Source: Gadus chalcogrammus (lineage: Eukaryota; Chordata; Actinopteri; Gadiformes; Gadidae). Taken from it: DNA of 64,000 nt. Below are positions 47,845 to 62,671 of the stretch, one piece after another; within the stretch, counting starts at the first letter, position 1; every line of letters begins with the position of its first letter. Below the pieces are notes generated by a model that was given only the letters and a program-made list of their open reading frames with translations, had not been told where the DNA came from and did not search any database. The DNA is taken from the NCBI RefSeq assembly GCF_026213295.1, contig NC_079434.1, positions 8,517,357 to 8,581,356 on the forward strand, written 5' to 3'. A program made the position numbers and the translations under genes.

Positions 47845-48326
<482 letters not shown>

Positions 48327-48346
48327 ACACACACACACACACACAA

Positions 48347-48432
<86 letters not shown>

Positions 48433-48435
48433 ACG
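48327..48435 (+). repeat. (CA)n, about 108 bp
   Basis: Pure CA after an AACGC interruption. The orientation is opposite to the array at 47845. Confidence 0.96.
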
Positions 48436-50089
48436 TAAATCAAAGTTTTTTCAATAAAGGTATGTTTACATTGCACTTCAACTTAACAGACAGTTATGCT
48501 TTTAGAAATCTAAAAATGTGTAAAAACCTTTTACACATTTACAGCCGAAAGACCAGCCTCTAGGTGGCGGTAGGACAGAACACAACATTAAATCAATTCA
48601 ATCTTTTCATCCTGTACCATTCCTTAGGCTTATGTTTGTTGAACCTTTTGGTTGTACCAGTTTCAACTATCAACAGATTGTATAGGTCGTACATATTTTG
48701 AATTGAGTTTATGCGTCTCTTTCAATTCTAAACCTAATGCCTCATGCAACAAAATAAAAAAAAACTGGTCAAATGTTATGGTCTGACACAATTAGCATGA
48801 CTTTCATTTGCCCTTTTAACTCCGGTCAGCCATGTAGCATTAAAGGTAGCGGAGCAGGTAACTCGTGTTTACATTACAAGCCTGACGCCAGCCCAGCGCC
48901 GTGGCCCCTGCAGCTTGGCACGCACAGGCTCAGACTGGTAGCCACAAAGTTCAGCCAACTCGGTTGAGTTTTTCTGAATTTTGGTTACTGTTAAATAATA
49001 TAAATAACAAATATGTTAAACAAAGGTTGCAGGGTCCTACTACAGTCCAGCAATCAATACGGTTCAAGGCTGAATCTCGTTCGTCAAGTTATTCTTTGAA
49101 TAATAAATAGGGGCTAAAGGTTTTGTTGATGTCCATTTGTGAGCCATAGCCTAATTACGCTCCCTAAATCAAATGATCTCACCAGTTGGCTAAATTAGGT
49201 TGCCTAATTTCAAAATAAAAACCATTGTGAAGGTCAAGAGGTCACTCCTCCTCACATGCAGAATAACATCCAGTGGGCAACAGTAGCCTCTTGAGAACAG
49301 TTCATTCCTGTCCACTCCGCCCCCACCACACTTATTAAGGCGGTGCTTAATCTCTAGTCCTTACTTCTACACCCCTACCTGCACCAACCTCAGGGTCCCC
49401 CATGGGTATTATTTTCTTCCACATGGTCACTGCCGGCTCCATTAGGGGTACTTCAAAGAGCCTTTATGCCCAGTAACCTAAACATTCCCATTCCTCTGCC
49501 CTGACTCTCACCCCGACCCCTCCTCTCCACGGATCGCACAATCTTCCACGTCTAATGGTATTTTTCTTATTTTTTCGTAAACTGCTGCACTACTTCCTTG
49601 AAGATATCCATCTGAACCTTCATAATTGCGTGCTACACCCGCACCCCCCACCGCCAGTGGTCTTGTTACGCATGGATATCATGGTGCCTTCATCTTGTAC
49701 AGGGCCGTTGAATGATCCTCTGAGTGCAAACATTAAACCGTGCCACATGGGCGACACTGATAACACAGCAAACAGGCCTGTTCCCAGCATAGGCTCAGAG
49801 CAGCTGTAACAGCTGTAAAAGTAACTGACATAATGTAATAGTGGATGACATGCCAGGGATAAGGAGTTAGCTGTACATTATCCATGCATCCTCGTGACGT
49901 GGCTACTTTCTGAAGAAATTTATAATTTGAGACATTATTTTAATTGCTTGTGAAAAAAACAAACATCTGTCAGGTTCTACGGTTGGAGCCTACGACCAGG
50001 TCTGCATCCATAGCAAGGCTCTGCTGTTCATATATAGCAGACCTCTGCTTTTAAGAAATAACAGCACGTAGAATGCTGTATTTGACCAA
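48436..50089. other. No recognised gene
   Basis: Unique sequence. A GC-richer stretch lies at 48830-48960. No convincing frame. Confidence 0.4.
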
Positions 50090-50335
50090 TGAAAATTCAA
50101 GCTGGGTCATAAAATTTGACAGAATGCAACAGTATGCCTTGTTGACAATAGCAAACAGAATGTAACTAGTTAAGGAAATATAATAGCAGTTGACAGAATA
50201 TGACAATAGCTGACAGAATGAGGCAGTTTTTGACCTAATGTAAACGTAGTTGACAGAATATGAAAGTCGCCGACAGAATGTTACGATAGTAGACAGAATG
50301 TTCCTAGCTATCAGAATGTAACAGTAGTCGACCAA
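50090..50335 (+). repeat. 20-bp minisatellite, GTTGACAGAATATGACAGTA type
   Basis: Successive 20-base units such as AGTTGACAGAATATGACAAT, AGCTGACAGAATGAGGCAGT and AGTTGACAGAATATGAAAGT. About eleven units, diverging at both ends. Confidence 0.88.
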
Positions 50336-50849
50336 ACTCTGTGCAAACAGGACTGTCTTGTGGAATTGCCATGAGAAAGCTAACTTTTGCAGCAGAGTTA
50401 ATGAACAGGACCGGAAAGTTTGGATAGAGTACCTCCCTATGGCCCCAAAGAGGCCCCTTGTTATCAGACAAATAGTCCTTTCAAAAACAGGACCCCAAAA
50501 GAAGGAAATGTGTGTATTACATAACTGCTACCCCTTCACCCCAGGCTCCAGAATGTACACGTAAGTGTAAAGGCACATGTCTGCTTAATCGACACCTTCT
50601 GGGGAGCATTTGTACTCAGAGAAAGAGAAGACCAATATTCAAGAAGAACAGCGATTAGCTAGCATATATTTGTTATTTGTTGTTTGTCTTTGTTTGTCAT
50701 TCACTGCAGTTGTTACATTTGTTGAAATTAGAGTTATAAATAATTAGAAATTTGCTTGATTTTGCTCTGTTAAAAATAAATGAAAAGGGTTTATCCGAAA
50801 AGGTCTGAAGATGGGAGCGGATGTTATGCTGCATCTCAACCGAAGTGTT
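50336..50849. other. No recognised feature
   Basis: Unique sequence. No supportable gene. Confidence 0.4.
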
Positions 50850-51125
50850 TATAGTTAGGGTTACACAGCATGCAGGTTGAAGCACTGTTTGAGTTTATAG
50901 ATGTGAATACACGCCAAGCAGTTTGAACCAGTGTTAGAGTTTATAGTTATTATCACACGCCAAGCAGATTGAAACAGTGTTAGAGTTAGTTATTATTACA
51001 CGCCGAGCAGTTTGAAGCACTCTTTGAGTTTATAGTTATTATCACACGCCAAGCCGTTTGAACCAGTGTTAGAGTTTATAGTTCTGATTACTGGCCAAGC
51101 AGTTTGAAGCATTGTAAAAGTTTAA
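50850..51125 (+). repeat. 46-bp minisatellite, about six copies
   Basis: The unit combines CAAGCAGTTTGAACCAGTGT, TAGAGTTTATAGTTATTATC and ACACGC. Copies differ by a few substitutions and small deletions. Confidence 0.92.
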
Positions 51126-51467
51126 AGTGTGTATGAATACATCTCATTTTGGTACTATCAAACTAAATTGATGGATTCACGGGAAATGTGCAGTTTAAAT
51201 AAAACAATTGCCGGTGAACTATAGAAGGCTTTCACCTGAGGTCAAACACATTCCAAGCCCCCATCTTGGTGCTTTTTCCCAATTGGTTGCTGTATTTTTA
51301 GTAAAGAAGTACCAAGACCTCAGGCTTGAACCTTATGAGGCCATCAGTTAACACACATTTAGTTCCTGGAACAATCTAGGTTAGCTTCTAGGAGGTCAGA
51401 GGCTTCCCGCAAACTGACCTATAGAAACGCAATCCTAATCCAATTGTGCTGATGAGTAAGGCAAACA
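51126..51467. other. No recognised feature
   Basis: Unique sequence. Confidence 0.4.
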
Positions 51468-51495
51468 GACACACACACTCACACTCACACTCACA

Positions 51496-51565
<70 letters not shown>

Positions 51566-51568
51566 CAC
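51468..51568 (+). repeat. (CA)n with CACACT start
   Basis: Starts as four ACACTC-type hexamers, then pure CA. Confidence 0.95.
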
Positions 51569-51849
51569 AAATGATGATTCTTCTTAAGTTCCCTTCAGCT
51601 AGTTCTGCTCTCTGAGCTCTTAACATGCGCAGACACATGTCACTCACATGGCTCACACCACATGACCACTGTGAGTGGCGTCTTTTGAACAACCCTTCCC
51701 AGATGACCACCCTTCCACGCATGTCCTCCACCTACCCTCGTCTCCTTCTCTCCAGCACCACCTGGTCCTCGTTCCAAACACACAGTCGGAGTCTTTTGTC
51801 TTTCATCTTGGACGTGACCATTTGTCTTGCACTGGACCAGAACATTCAC

Positions 51850-51900
51850 CTTTAGTCATACAGCAGACGCTTTGATCCAATGTCCCAGAGAACAATAAAA
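51850..51900 (-). mobile_element. SINE 3' tail fragment
   Basis: CATACAGCAGACGCTTTGAT followed by CCAATGTCCCAGAG is the reverse of the TTGGATAAAAGCGTCTGC tail with small deletions. Confidence 0.5.
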
Positions 51901-54900
51901 GCATAACATAGAAATAGGAGTAGCTACGGAAAATCCCAGTGCCTCACAACCTGGTTTCAATAGCAACTGGACCCAATTCAGAGTAGCAGTAGGAATCAGA
52001 AAGTTGTTAGTATCAGTGGTAATGCAAAGGAACACAGGATTGGCAACCTGGCATTCTGCTTCTGTCTCAACAGCAGCTCAATAGCCAGCACTGCGGTGTC
52101 ACCAGGGAGCTGTGGGGATGTTTGGCTGTGTTGGCTCTGCAAGGTCAGCAGTCTTTGGTTATTAAGATCCTGCGATCGAACTACAAGTTGAAACACACAC
52201 TTACAGTCCAAGGCTACATAGGTCTGCCTCAAAGAGTCTTTGAGGTTATGCCACAGAACGACAGTTCCCAGACAGGGGTGGCCTTTTACTGGTGATTGAA
52301 GTCAATGGTGCTGCCACAAAGTCATGCTTGTTGATTTTACAGTTCTGTGTTAATAGGTAATCTAAAAAGAAAAGAAAAAACGGAGCAAATTGAGCTCAAA
52401 GTTGATCATTAGAGTGTACCACCAATGAACAGACTATCCCTTAACTTGGATCATTAAGATCTGGTGAAACCACTAGCAGAAACGTGGGATTTACTAGCTA
52501 ACAGCTTGACTTTATTATCATCGAAATATGTTATTATGATTTATATATTGTATTAGTTTTCCTTATTGCATTCCTAAGCATATATAACTCATAGTGAGAT
52601 GCTATCTGAAGGTCAATTGAGACATATTCTCCTCCAAGCGATTCTGCCAGATTCCCACAGTTTGAAAACTGTGTCAACCGTCGCTAGCGGCATGCTAGCC
52701 CCAGCAGGGGAAACCGCTAGCGAGTTCTCCATCGCCCACCACAGTTCGTACAGAATGTTCCGGGGCTCATATGTAGACTGTCCTAACCCACTGGCCCCTC
52801 AATACCCTTCAGTCCTGGCACGGGATGTCATCACATGATGACATGATAGTCATGCCGCTGCCGGTCGGCCCTGTGAGATCAGGGCAGCCGGGCTAAGGCC
52901 TGTGATAACCTGATCCTGAACAGACTGCCGCTGTAATTCATCACACTGACTCAATCACTCACAGGGCGAGCGGTTGCAGCCAGTCGGCCTGGCCTAGCCA
53001 AATCACACAGGGCGTGCTGTGTTATACAGATATAGATAGGGCTCTGCACGTGTTGTTACATATGATATGTTTATTTTCTACCCTAATGGGTTCCAGCATA
53101 GCGACACTTCGGGGGGGGTAGAGCAGCTGGAGAGGGGCTGCTGGTGGTCTCGTGGATGTGTGTGTGAATGAGTTAAAGTCTTTGTTATTGAGTGAGTGTC
53201 TCTGTGAATGAATACATTTTCTGTGAACGAGTGATTTAAACAACGTATGTCTACAAGTGAATCAAAGTGAATGTGAGACGTAACATGCTAGGTGCTTTAA
53301 CTCGAATTATATTAGTTTTCGTACAATTCATTTGCCAGGAAGTGATCGTGTTAGGCACAGTTGGACTTCAGGAAAGAGCAGTCGGACCCCAGTGTTACCA
53401 GCAGAGCTCTCTACTGTGTTCAATCCAGAGTCCCTCAGGGCGCATTGGTCTTGTCTTTTAGCTATAATTAGTTTACTGGTTTATTATGGAGCTGGATCTG
53501 TATATAACTGCCTGGATGGTTATTATCAGGTTAACTGGGCTGCAGCAGAGTCCAAACATACGGTTGAATTCCCACATTATGACTCCGTTTTAAAAACCCT
53601 CAATCGTTGCCTGGTACAAAAATGACATTGTAGTTATGTGGTTTGATTCCTACAATTACGTCCGTCCTACATTAAACATTCAGGCTTACAATTCAAACAG
53701 TTACAGACAATTAAGAAACAAACTAGAGAAAACACAAAGAGGCAGACAGATGGTTGAGCTGTGTGAATGAGTGCAAAAAGATTTGAAAGATGAGCGAATG
53801 ACGCTCGTTCCTCGTCAAGCAGAACCAAGATTCCCTCTGTCCTCCTGTGACCAACAGGCTTATCAGCAGATAAAGACCAAATCAAAACCAGGGCTGTACC
53901 AACAGGCGGGGGATTAGACGTTGGACTTTATATTACTTCAGTCTACATCTGTTACAGAGGCCCTGAGGAGAAGACCAGATGCTAGTGTAAATCATGACTA
54001 AAGCCCTGTACATTCAGGTCAGGGTTCAGCAAAATATTCAAACACATTATTGTCAAGCAACAAATATTCACGTATTTAAAAAGGCCAATTTGGTTAATCC
54101 ACCACTGCCAAAGAATATGAATTACACCAAGTATAATTCATATACTTGTGTTTTTTGTATGTTTTGGCATTAATATAACTAATTTATCACAACGTTACAT
54201 CCACATATACAATGAGTCATTTGGAGTTCGCCTTATCCTAATCAACATTGGTTAAATCATAAACTTTGCTGATATCTGTGAAGTCTGTGAGGAAGATGGA
54301 AGGTATTTACTGTTTAATAACATGGCTCTGAGCAATAGTTTTATTAGTATTTTGCAGTTTGTTGACATGAGGGGAAGTGTTGTGATTAGAAGAAGGCTGG
54401 ACAAGAAGGACCTTCACAGCACTGTGTACACTCTGCATGTGAAACGCATTTGTAAGCAGGGCTCCTGCTCTGCAGCTATAAATCATGTTGGCGTGTATGT
54501 GAACCTGCCATGTGTGAGAGCACTGCCCATTGCTATGTGTGAAAGACCTGCTGGCTATTGCTCCAGGAAACCCTTCCCTAATATTCCACAAAATGCACCC
54601 AATATTCCCCCCGGCATTGCTCTGGGGGTGGGGGTGGTGGGTGTATTGCGTTTCTGGGTGCCTATCAACTGAATGTATTTCACTAGGTTCCAACTGCAGC
54701 CACTGCAGGCCTCAGCACCAATTTAATATCATAATATGTATAACACCCTTGTTTGGAATACTATTACTAATGGACTCTATTGACATCTAGCAGGTAGGGG
54801 CGTCTCGTTCAACGACAGCTAACGATAGACTGAGGATAGATGGGATTTGAAAGATATTTTTGTCCGAACTAGTGTCCGAACTTTATCCGTACTGTAACTT

Positions 54901-55022
54901 TAAACTGCATTAGCTGTCGGCATTGCAGCAGCTCTGCAGTGGGGGCCAGCTGAGGCGTACTGCACCACCGTATAGCCTAGACCCCGGTCACCTCAGACCC
55001 AGGGGGACAGCCAACAGTATGG
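51901..55022. other. No recognised gene
   Basis: Mostly unique. Frames at 52599-52838 and 54307-54693 have no recognisable motif, and the latter is open on both strands, a sign of composition rather than coding. A G-run (GGGGGGGG) occurs at 53111-53118. Confidence 0.4.
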
Positions 55023-55870
55023 AGACGGATGGCTGAGAGAGGGCGCAGAGAAGGGGAAACAGGGGCGTGGAGAGGGGGAGGAAGGGGTGTGGAGACGGGG
55101 GGAGAGGGGCGTGGAGAAGGGGAGAGAGAAGGGGGAGAGGGGGGTGGAGAGGGGGAGAAAGGGGTGTGGAGAGGGGGAGAAAGGGGTGTGGAGAGGGGGG
55201 AGAGGGGTGTGGAGGGGGAGAAAGGGGTGTGGAAGGGGGGAGAGAGGGGTGTGGAGAGGGGAGAAGGGGTGTGGAGAGGGGGGGAGAGGGGCGTGGAGAA
55301 GGGAGAGAGAAGGGGAGAGAGAGGGGTGTGGAGAGGGGAGGAGAGGGGCGTGGAGAAGGGGAGAGAGGGGGGGAGAGGGGTGTCGAGAGGGGTGTGGAGA
55401 AGGGAGGAGAGGGGCGTGGAGAAGGGGAGAGAGAAGGGGGAGAGAGGGGTGTGGAGAAGGGGAGAGATGGGCGCAGAGAAGGGGAGAGAGGGGTGTGGAG
55501 GGGGAGAGAGGGGTGTGGAGAGGGGCGTGGAGAGGGGGAGAGAGGGGTGTGGAGGGGAGAAAGGGGGGAGAGAGGGGTGTGGAGAGGGGGAGAGAGGGGT
55601 GTGGAGAGCGGGAGAGAGGGGTGTTGACAGGGTGGAGAAGGGGAGAGAGGGGTTTGGAGAAGGGGGAGACAGAGAGAGTATAAGTAAACCGAAGGCAGTA
55701 TAGAAGTAAAGGAAAGAGAGAGAGGGATCAGGGAGGGGGGATGGGGAGGACAGTACGCGGTATGAGGAAGGATGCTTGAGACGAGAGAGGGAGAAAGGGG
55801 GCAAGAGAGAGAAGGTCAGGAGAAGAGAGACAGAGGGGAAGATGGGAGAGAGAGAGGGGAGAAGGAGAAG
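55023..55870 (+). repeat. G-rich purine minisatellite, about 850 bp
   Basis: Repeated GGGGAGAGAGGGGTGTGGAG blocks with variable spacing, dense to about 55680, then looser purine-rich sequence. The plus strand has very few pyrimidines apart from the T or C of GTGT/GCGT words. All three plus frames and one minus frame are open because of this composition, so no protein is called. Confidence 0.93.
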
Positions 55871-57218
55871 GAGGGATAGCTAAAATGGAAACCTGGATAG
55901 AGTGCACGTCTGTCATGCTCTGCAAGTGGAGTGGCAGGACCTTTATGCTGCCCTTCATTCACATACACAAAGACAGAGACCATCAGAGAGAAGTGAGAGA
56001 GATTGAGAGGGAGAGTGAGAGGGGGAGGAGGGAGGAAGGGAAGAGGGAGGGAGGGAGGGAGGGAGGGACAGACAGAGAGAGTGTTTATATGCATGTGAAT
56101 GAGAGAGTAGCACAGCAGCTCTGACTGGACTCTTGGTGGAACAGAGGAGAAAGCTGCCAGCTGCCAGCTCTTCATATTCTGTCAATGTCTTTAGTTCTGG
56201 ATCTTGACACGCAGAATCAGGGCCCCTTCAGCCACCAAATCCTCACTAAGTCTGTGGCAGAAAGTGCTGAAATCATTTATGGTGGTATGTTTTTGTACCA
56301 CCATGTTAAACATTCTAATGTTTAGCAATCATCTAAAATACTTGTACACATTCTTATTGCAGCACTAATTCTTATGACCTCGTACAATATTTAAATGTGC
56401 AGTGCTTGCAGTTAAATACAGTTGAGGTTGGAATGTGAATGCAAATTTTAGTTGCATTTACAAGATGCGCAACCAGCATGCGTAATGTTTGTGAGTTTAA
56501 TTTCAGAGGTCTTTTGGTAAACTTCGCTCATCTCAAACAGGTTTTTACCTTTACACAATTTTTTTTAAATTTTGTATAACCTTGTTTATCCATTTGAGTA
56601 AAGGTGTGTTTCAAAAGATTTTCCAAAAAGCAGCCTGGACGAAAAAGCAGCAAAATAAACATGGCTTCTTTTTGCATCAAGTGATTTTCTCCTCTAATTG
56701 CATGCTTTTTGTGTGCTTGTTTCGATCCCCCATTTTTGTAATGTAGTGCTGTTAGAGGCACAGAGCCTCAGCGATCAATGTAGCATCATGCTGATGCCCT
56801 TAGCCAGTAGACAGTCATGGATTCTGGACCCCGGCCTGGAAAATAACTATTTTTACGATTCGTCTTTTTTTCCCCCCCTGCTTGTTTGCACAAATCCAAC
56901 TTTCCATCTCAGACTATCCAACCACGCGGTTCTTCAGTGCTCGTCCACTAGCCACAGAGAACTGAAAACGACACTGCACGGCAATGGTGGTATCACATCT
57001 TTTTGTTGTTGCTATGACAACCGTTTTGGGTGGCGATGAGGGGAGGGTGATATGTATGCTCCATTTTGACACAAAAGATTCTTTATAATTGGTGGCAAGA
57101 TAGACAAAGAGGAGGAGAGAGGAGGGGGAGGAGAAAAGAGTGGGGGGAGATATGGGAGGGGGGGGTGAGGGGGAGAGATGCAGTGCATAAGCTGGAGGCT
57201 GGGATGGGAGACTGAGAC
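55871..57218. other. No recognised gene; local GAGG repeats
   Basis: Contains a (GGGA)n stretch at about 56048-56068 within purine-rich sequence to 56085. The remainder is AT-rich and unique, and 57100-57180 is purine-rich. Confidence 0.45.
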
Positions 57219-58236
<1,018 letters not shown>

Positions 58237-58271
<35 letters not shown>

Positions 58272-58290
58272 GCACATAAGCACACAAACA

Positions 58291-58385
<95 letters not shown>
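58237..58385 (+). repeat. (CA)n, about 149 bp
   Basis: Short CA block, AAGCACATAAGC interruption, then a long pure CA run. Confidence 0.96.
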
Positions 58386-58387
<2 letters not shown>

Positions 58388-58552
58388 TTTGACGGCCTGA
58401 TGCTAGCCTGTCATTTAATCTCGAAAGCCAAAGAATCAGTGAATCATCTTCATACTTTGTGCTGATTAATCAGGATATATGTGGTTAATAATGTATGTAA
58501 TAGTAAAGAAAATACAGAAAATAAAAACATTATTCAATTTACAATATTGAAA

Positions 58553-58640
58553 TACATTTACATTGACATTTAGCAGAAGCTTTTATCCAAAGCAACTTAC
58601 AATAAGTACATCTCTCAGAAAAACATGTTGCACGATTAAT
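58553..58640 (-). mobile_element. SINE 3' tail
   Basis: ATTTAGCAGAAGCTTTTATC followed by CAAAGCAACTTACAAT is the reverse complement of the canonical teleost SINE tail with only a few changes. Head sequence is not recognisable further right. Confidence 0.65.
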
Positions 58641-59540
58641 AAGAAATCAATAAAAATCAAGCCACACAACAGCCAATAGGCTGCCTGCCATATGTGCCCT
58701 GGCAGGTCGTTCTACAGCAGGCTGGCTCGGATGGAAAACCCAACATCACCGCAGCTCTCTGGAACAAACACACTCTGAGCAGGGAAGGTAGAGCCCTTCT
58801 TTATATTTAGTTTCCATTTCTAATACTGCAGCCCTATTTATCCGTCGACTGAAATTGCGCGTCTGACTAAGGCAATTTCTGACAGCACCTTTTCTTCAGT
58901 ACGATAGAAAAAGTACAGTTTGAGGAGTGGGAAGAAAAATATTTTTTTGCAGACACTGCTTATATTTTCCGAGGGGGGGGTTGGATCGTATTAGGAAGCA
59001 TTTCCGGGTTTGTTGGCGGTACGGTCGCATTGGCGAAGCTTAGCCTGATCTTCATTAATCAACCTGACCCCCATACTTAACACAGATGTATTAAAAAATC
59101 CTCTTTAAACCAAACGGGAACAAATAGGAATTGGACGGGATGCAGAGAGAAAGAATAAAAGTGCATAACTTTAAATCTCGTCCTGTGTCCTAACCTTTCC
59201 ACCCAAACCACGTAGGCAAGGGTAGCTCTATGCCTGCCATTATACCTAAGGTGTGAGCCATAGGGTATGCGTGTGTATTGACCTTTGAACCCCTGTGAGG
59301 GAGCGACGTCTGGCTTCAGTCGGCTGGGGTAGGTCCAGGTGGGGTAGGTGTTCTCAACCATCACCCCTGCCCTGGTCAACATGGAATTAGGATGAAATGA
59401 GAAGAGAAAAGGTAAAAATGTTATGAGTCCCCGATGGAAAATGAAGGTGTCACTGCAATATATAATATAGGATAGTGGTAAGAATTTTTTTATGCTACCC
59501 ATAAAAATAGTTTCACTATCTACCGACTGCAAGTACTGTA
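58641..59540. other. No recognised gene
   Basis: A 151-codon minus frame (59077-59532) includes a coding-like middle (ENTYPTWTYPSRLKPDVAPS) bounded by AG and GTATAA, but its remainder is low complexity. It is noted but not called. Confidence 0.35.
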
Positions 59541-59588
59541 AGAAAACATTCTGTGCAAACGGACAATAAAGTATTATCTTATCTTAAT
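59541..59588 (+). mobile_element. L2-like LINE/SINE 3' tail fragment
   Basis: GACAATAAAGTATTATCTTA followed by TCTTA repeats the arrangement of a polyadenylation-like signal plus a short tandem tail seen at the ends of L2-group elements. Confidence 0.45.
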
Positions 59589-59869
59589 TGAGCCGTTGGG
59601 TCTATGAGGCTTGGTTTGGTGAAATGCAGATCGCCGGCTATGCTATTCGGTGAATTGTGCTTGATACAAGACTCTGGATTTGGCTAAGGCGCTTAGAGAT
59701 GTGTTATATATAGAGGTAATGGGATTTGCGCTCTCTGGGAAACCGCCTTGGTACTGGAGCAGGAGAAGCCTGGATTCACCTCACCCTTTGTCATGTTGGT
59801 TATCCTACGGTTTCATTTATTTCTGTGTACTGATTGGGATTTACAGGCAAAAACTGTCCCCTCATTTTG

Positions 59870-60048
59870 TGGCTAATGTAGCTGTGCAGTTTATGTAGCT
59901 TATGTTGCTTACATTACTAATGTGGCTAGTGTTGGTTCTAAATGTTGCTTATGTAGCCGGTGTGGCTTATTGATCAAATGTGTCTAATTCAGCTAGTGTG
60001 GCTCATGTAAATCATGTGGCCAATGTAACTTATGTTTATCATGTGAGT
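59870..60048 (+). repeat. Degenerate ATGTAGCTT-type tandem repeat
   Basis: Recurrent TTATGTAGCTTATG, AATGTGGCTAGTG and CATGTGGCCAATG words with a period near 12-15, weakly conserved. Confidence 0.6.
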
Positions 60049-60987
60049 ATTCTACAGATGCAAAGTGTTCATGGTGATATAATAACATAATAAATAATCC
60101 TAAAGCAGGATGAATGCAGACCTTTGTTGCCCCTTAAGCATCTTAGCCAAATTACTGATGGTTTGAGGGAAGTGCTGCAGTAAGTCCAACAAGCTCCAGT
60201 GTGTTGTGATGCTAAATATTAGCCTGTGAAACAAACCCTCTGGTAAGCGTGGTGTCAGAACAAATGTCCCCTATTTACCGTGCGTGTTGCCCTGTCACCT
60301 CAATTTGAAATAGGGAGAGTCTTATTTATAGCACAACTTTGAGGGATGTCTCACATTTGTCAATGTGTTAAGATTGGCATTAACACAATATAATAAAAGG
60401 GAGCGTAATAGAAATGGACAAAATTGAATAGAGAATAAGATGATGGGTAATGTACGATCTAATAGAACTGACAGTACAGAACGGAAAAAAAATAGATTCA
60501 ACAATATGGAAAATAGTCTAATCCTGTTCACAAAGATCAGCATTATGCTTCTGGGCTGTGAGCCATTGTCCGAAGTTGTCTCATTTTAAGCATCTGCTCG
60601 ATTCTTGAAGAACAATACGATAAGTACTGCATGTTAACGGACATTAGACATATGCCACATACACATGGGGCTTTAACAACAGTGTCCGATAACAGCGTCT
60701 CCTAAATGTCCTACCGGTTATCCGACCAATCTATAATGGCAGACTGGTTGCATAACTGCAAACATTCCCCACGCAGTCACTGGGGAGTTTGCGTGATTGC
60801 AATCAGATGGACGATTAGCCGGCTTGTTTTCACTGCAAACGCGCAAGAGATCTTCCTGTTTGGTTTCCAAACGCAGAGAGGACTCGGAGGAGCCTATCGG
60901 TGGGTTCAATCACACTGTCATCCTCAGGTCAGACGAGCCAAGCTGAATGTACAATCTTTACTGTGAGCGATGCATTTTGTCCTCTGG
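60049..60987. other. No recognised gene
   Basis: Unique AT-rich sequence to about 60700, then balanced. No supportable gene. Confidence 0.4.
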
Positions 60988-61144
60988 AATAAAACACAGA
61001 GCTCGAGGACATATATGTCACTCAGCGGTCTGCACAGAATACAAAATATTATCAGCATTATTAGGACTTCGTAGCCAACAGTGTGCTGATTGGAAATCCT
61101 CATGATCATCATGATCAACGATAGTATCATCATCATTAGCATCT

Positions 61145-61335
61145 GATATGATATGATATGAAAACTTTATTTCAGACTCAAGTCCATAAATAGTACAATA
61201 CAAATACAATACAAAAATATAAAAAGTCAGTTAATATACAAACATTTCAACCAGTGCACCCTCAGGCTGGCGGTATAGCGAGCACAGCTCAGAGTGGGAT
61301 TTACAAGTACCACAATGATACCATTCCGAAATTCC
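61145..61335 (-). mobile_element. LINE 3' end inserted in copy A
   Basis: GATATGATATGATATG followed by AAAACTTTATTTCAGACTC looks like the reversed tail of a LINE, a pentanucleotide CATAT tail after a TTTTATT-type end. The matching position in copy B has no such sequence. The family is not identified. Confidence 0.5.
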
Positions 61336-61459
61336 TCCATACGTTTCATAGATATATAGATATAGAGATAAACAAGAGTGAGAGACATAGAGACAGATGA
61401 GATGACAAACAGAGGGATGGAGCATCAGAGAGAGTGTGAACGCTTGTTGGGGAAGGCAA

Positions 61460-61663
<204 letters not shown>

Positions 61664-61723
61664 TGCATATCCATCTGGCTCTATGCTGTATCAGTAATTC
61701 AGGAGCATTCACTTTTCGGCTAT

Positions 61724-61969
<246 letters not shown>

Positions 61970-62035
61970 CTCCCCTCTGACTGTTTGTCATATTTATTGT
62001 GAAAGTGTCATACTGGTTCCACTGAAGTTGAGCAA

Positions 62036-62671
62036 ACATCCTCCAGTTTGGTTTCCCAGCACTGAGAACCTCTCAGTATCTGTGGTTTCAAAAGCTCTGT
62101 CCTTCTCCGGACCGATGTTGTGAGTCAAGCTATATGTGCGTCAACGGTCCAATCTTTACTGATTGGTCATACAAATAAATCCAAGTTCTGCTTTTTGAGT
62201 AGTAATACTTATCCTAGTATTTAAGCAGTGCCAGTGAGATAAATAGGATTTTTGATTGCTGATTAAAAAGAAAAAAACGTTTTCAAAATAAAGGCGTTCA
62301 AATATCACATGCTGGGCTTTAAGTATAAATTGTGATGTGGCGGAGGCCTCAGGAAATACAATGTAACCATTAAGCCCTGTCCCAGAAGCCAGACATGGCC
62401 TCGGCTACAATCTGACCTTGATCCAACCCTATTATCTGAAATCTCATGGTCGGCTTAACATCAAAATAAAAGCATGTAATTAATTGCTTTTAGCCAATAT
62501 CTCAGTATATCTCATATATCTCAGTTTTGTGCCCATTTGGATGTTGTCCCGTCTCCCTCATCAGAACATCTGCAAGCTACATGCACAGACTGCCTTTCTG
62601 ACACAATCTATGTAAAACACACAGCACCCAACTGGAGAATTGAGGTCAATGAATTGGTTCAGATTCAGGAA
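62036..62671. other. No recognised feature
   Basis: Unique AT-rich sequence between the duplicated segments. Confidence 0.4.

Noticed and set aside
52599..52838. 79-codon plus frame with mixed composition
   Set aside because: It begins at an ATG and looks partly protein-like, but there is no homology I can name and no gene context.
54307..54693. Frames of 116 (+) and 128 (-) codons over the same stretch
   Set aside because: Open on both strands with no recognisable domain. This is likely a composition effect.
54977..55804. 275-codon Pro/Ser-rich minus frame and three overlapping plus frames
   Set aside because: All derive from the G-rich purine minisatellite, where stop codons are rare. 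Four frames being open at once argues against coding.
59077..59532. 151-codon minus frame with a coding-like middle between AG and GTATAA
   Set aside because: Only about 45 codons look coding-like and the remainder is low complexity. No partner exon was found, so the support is too weak for a call.
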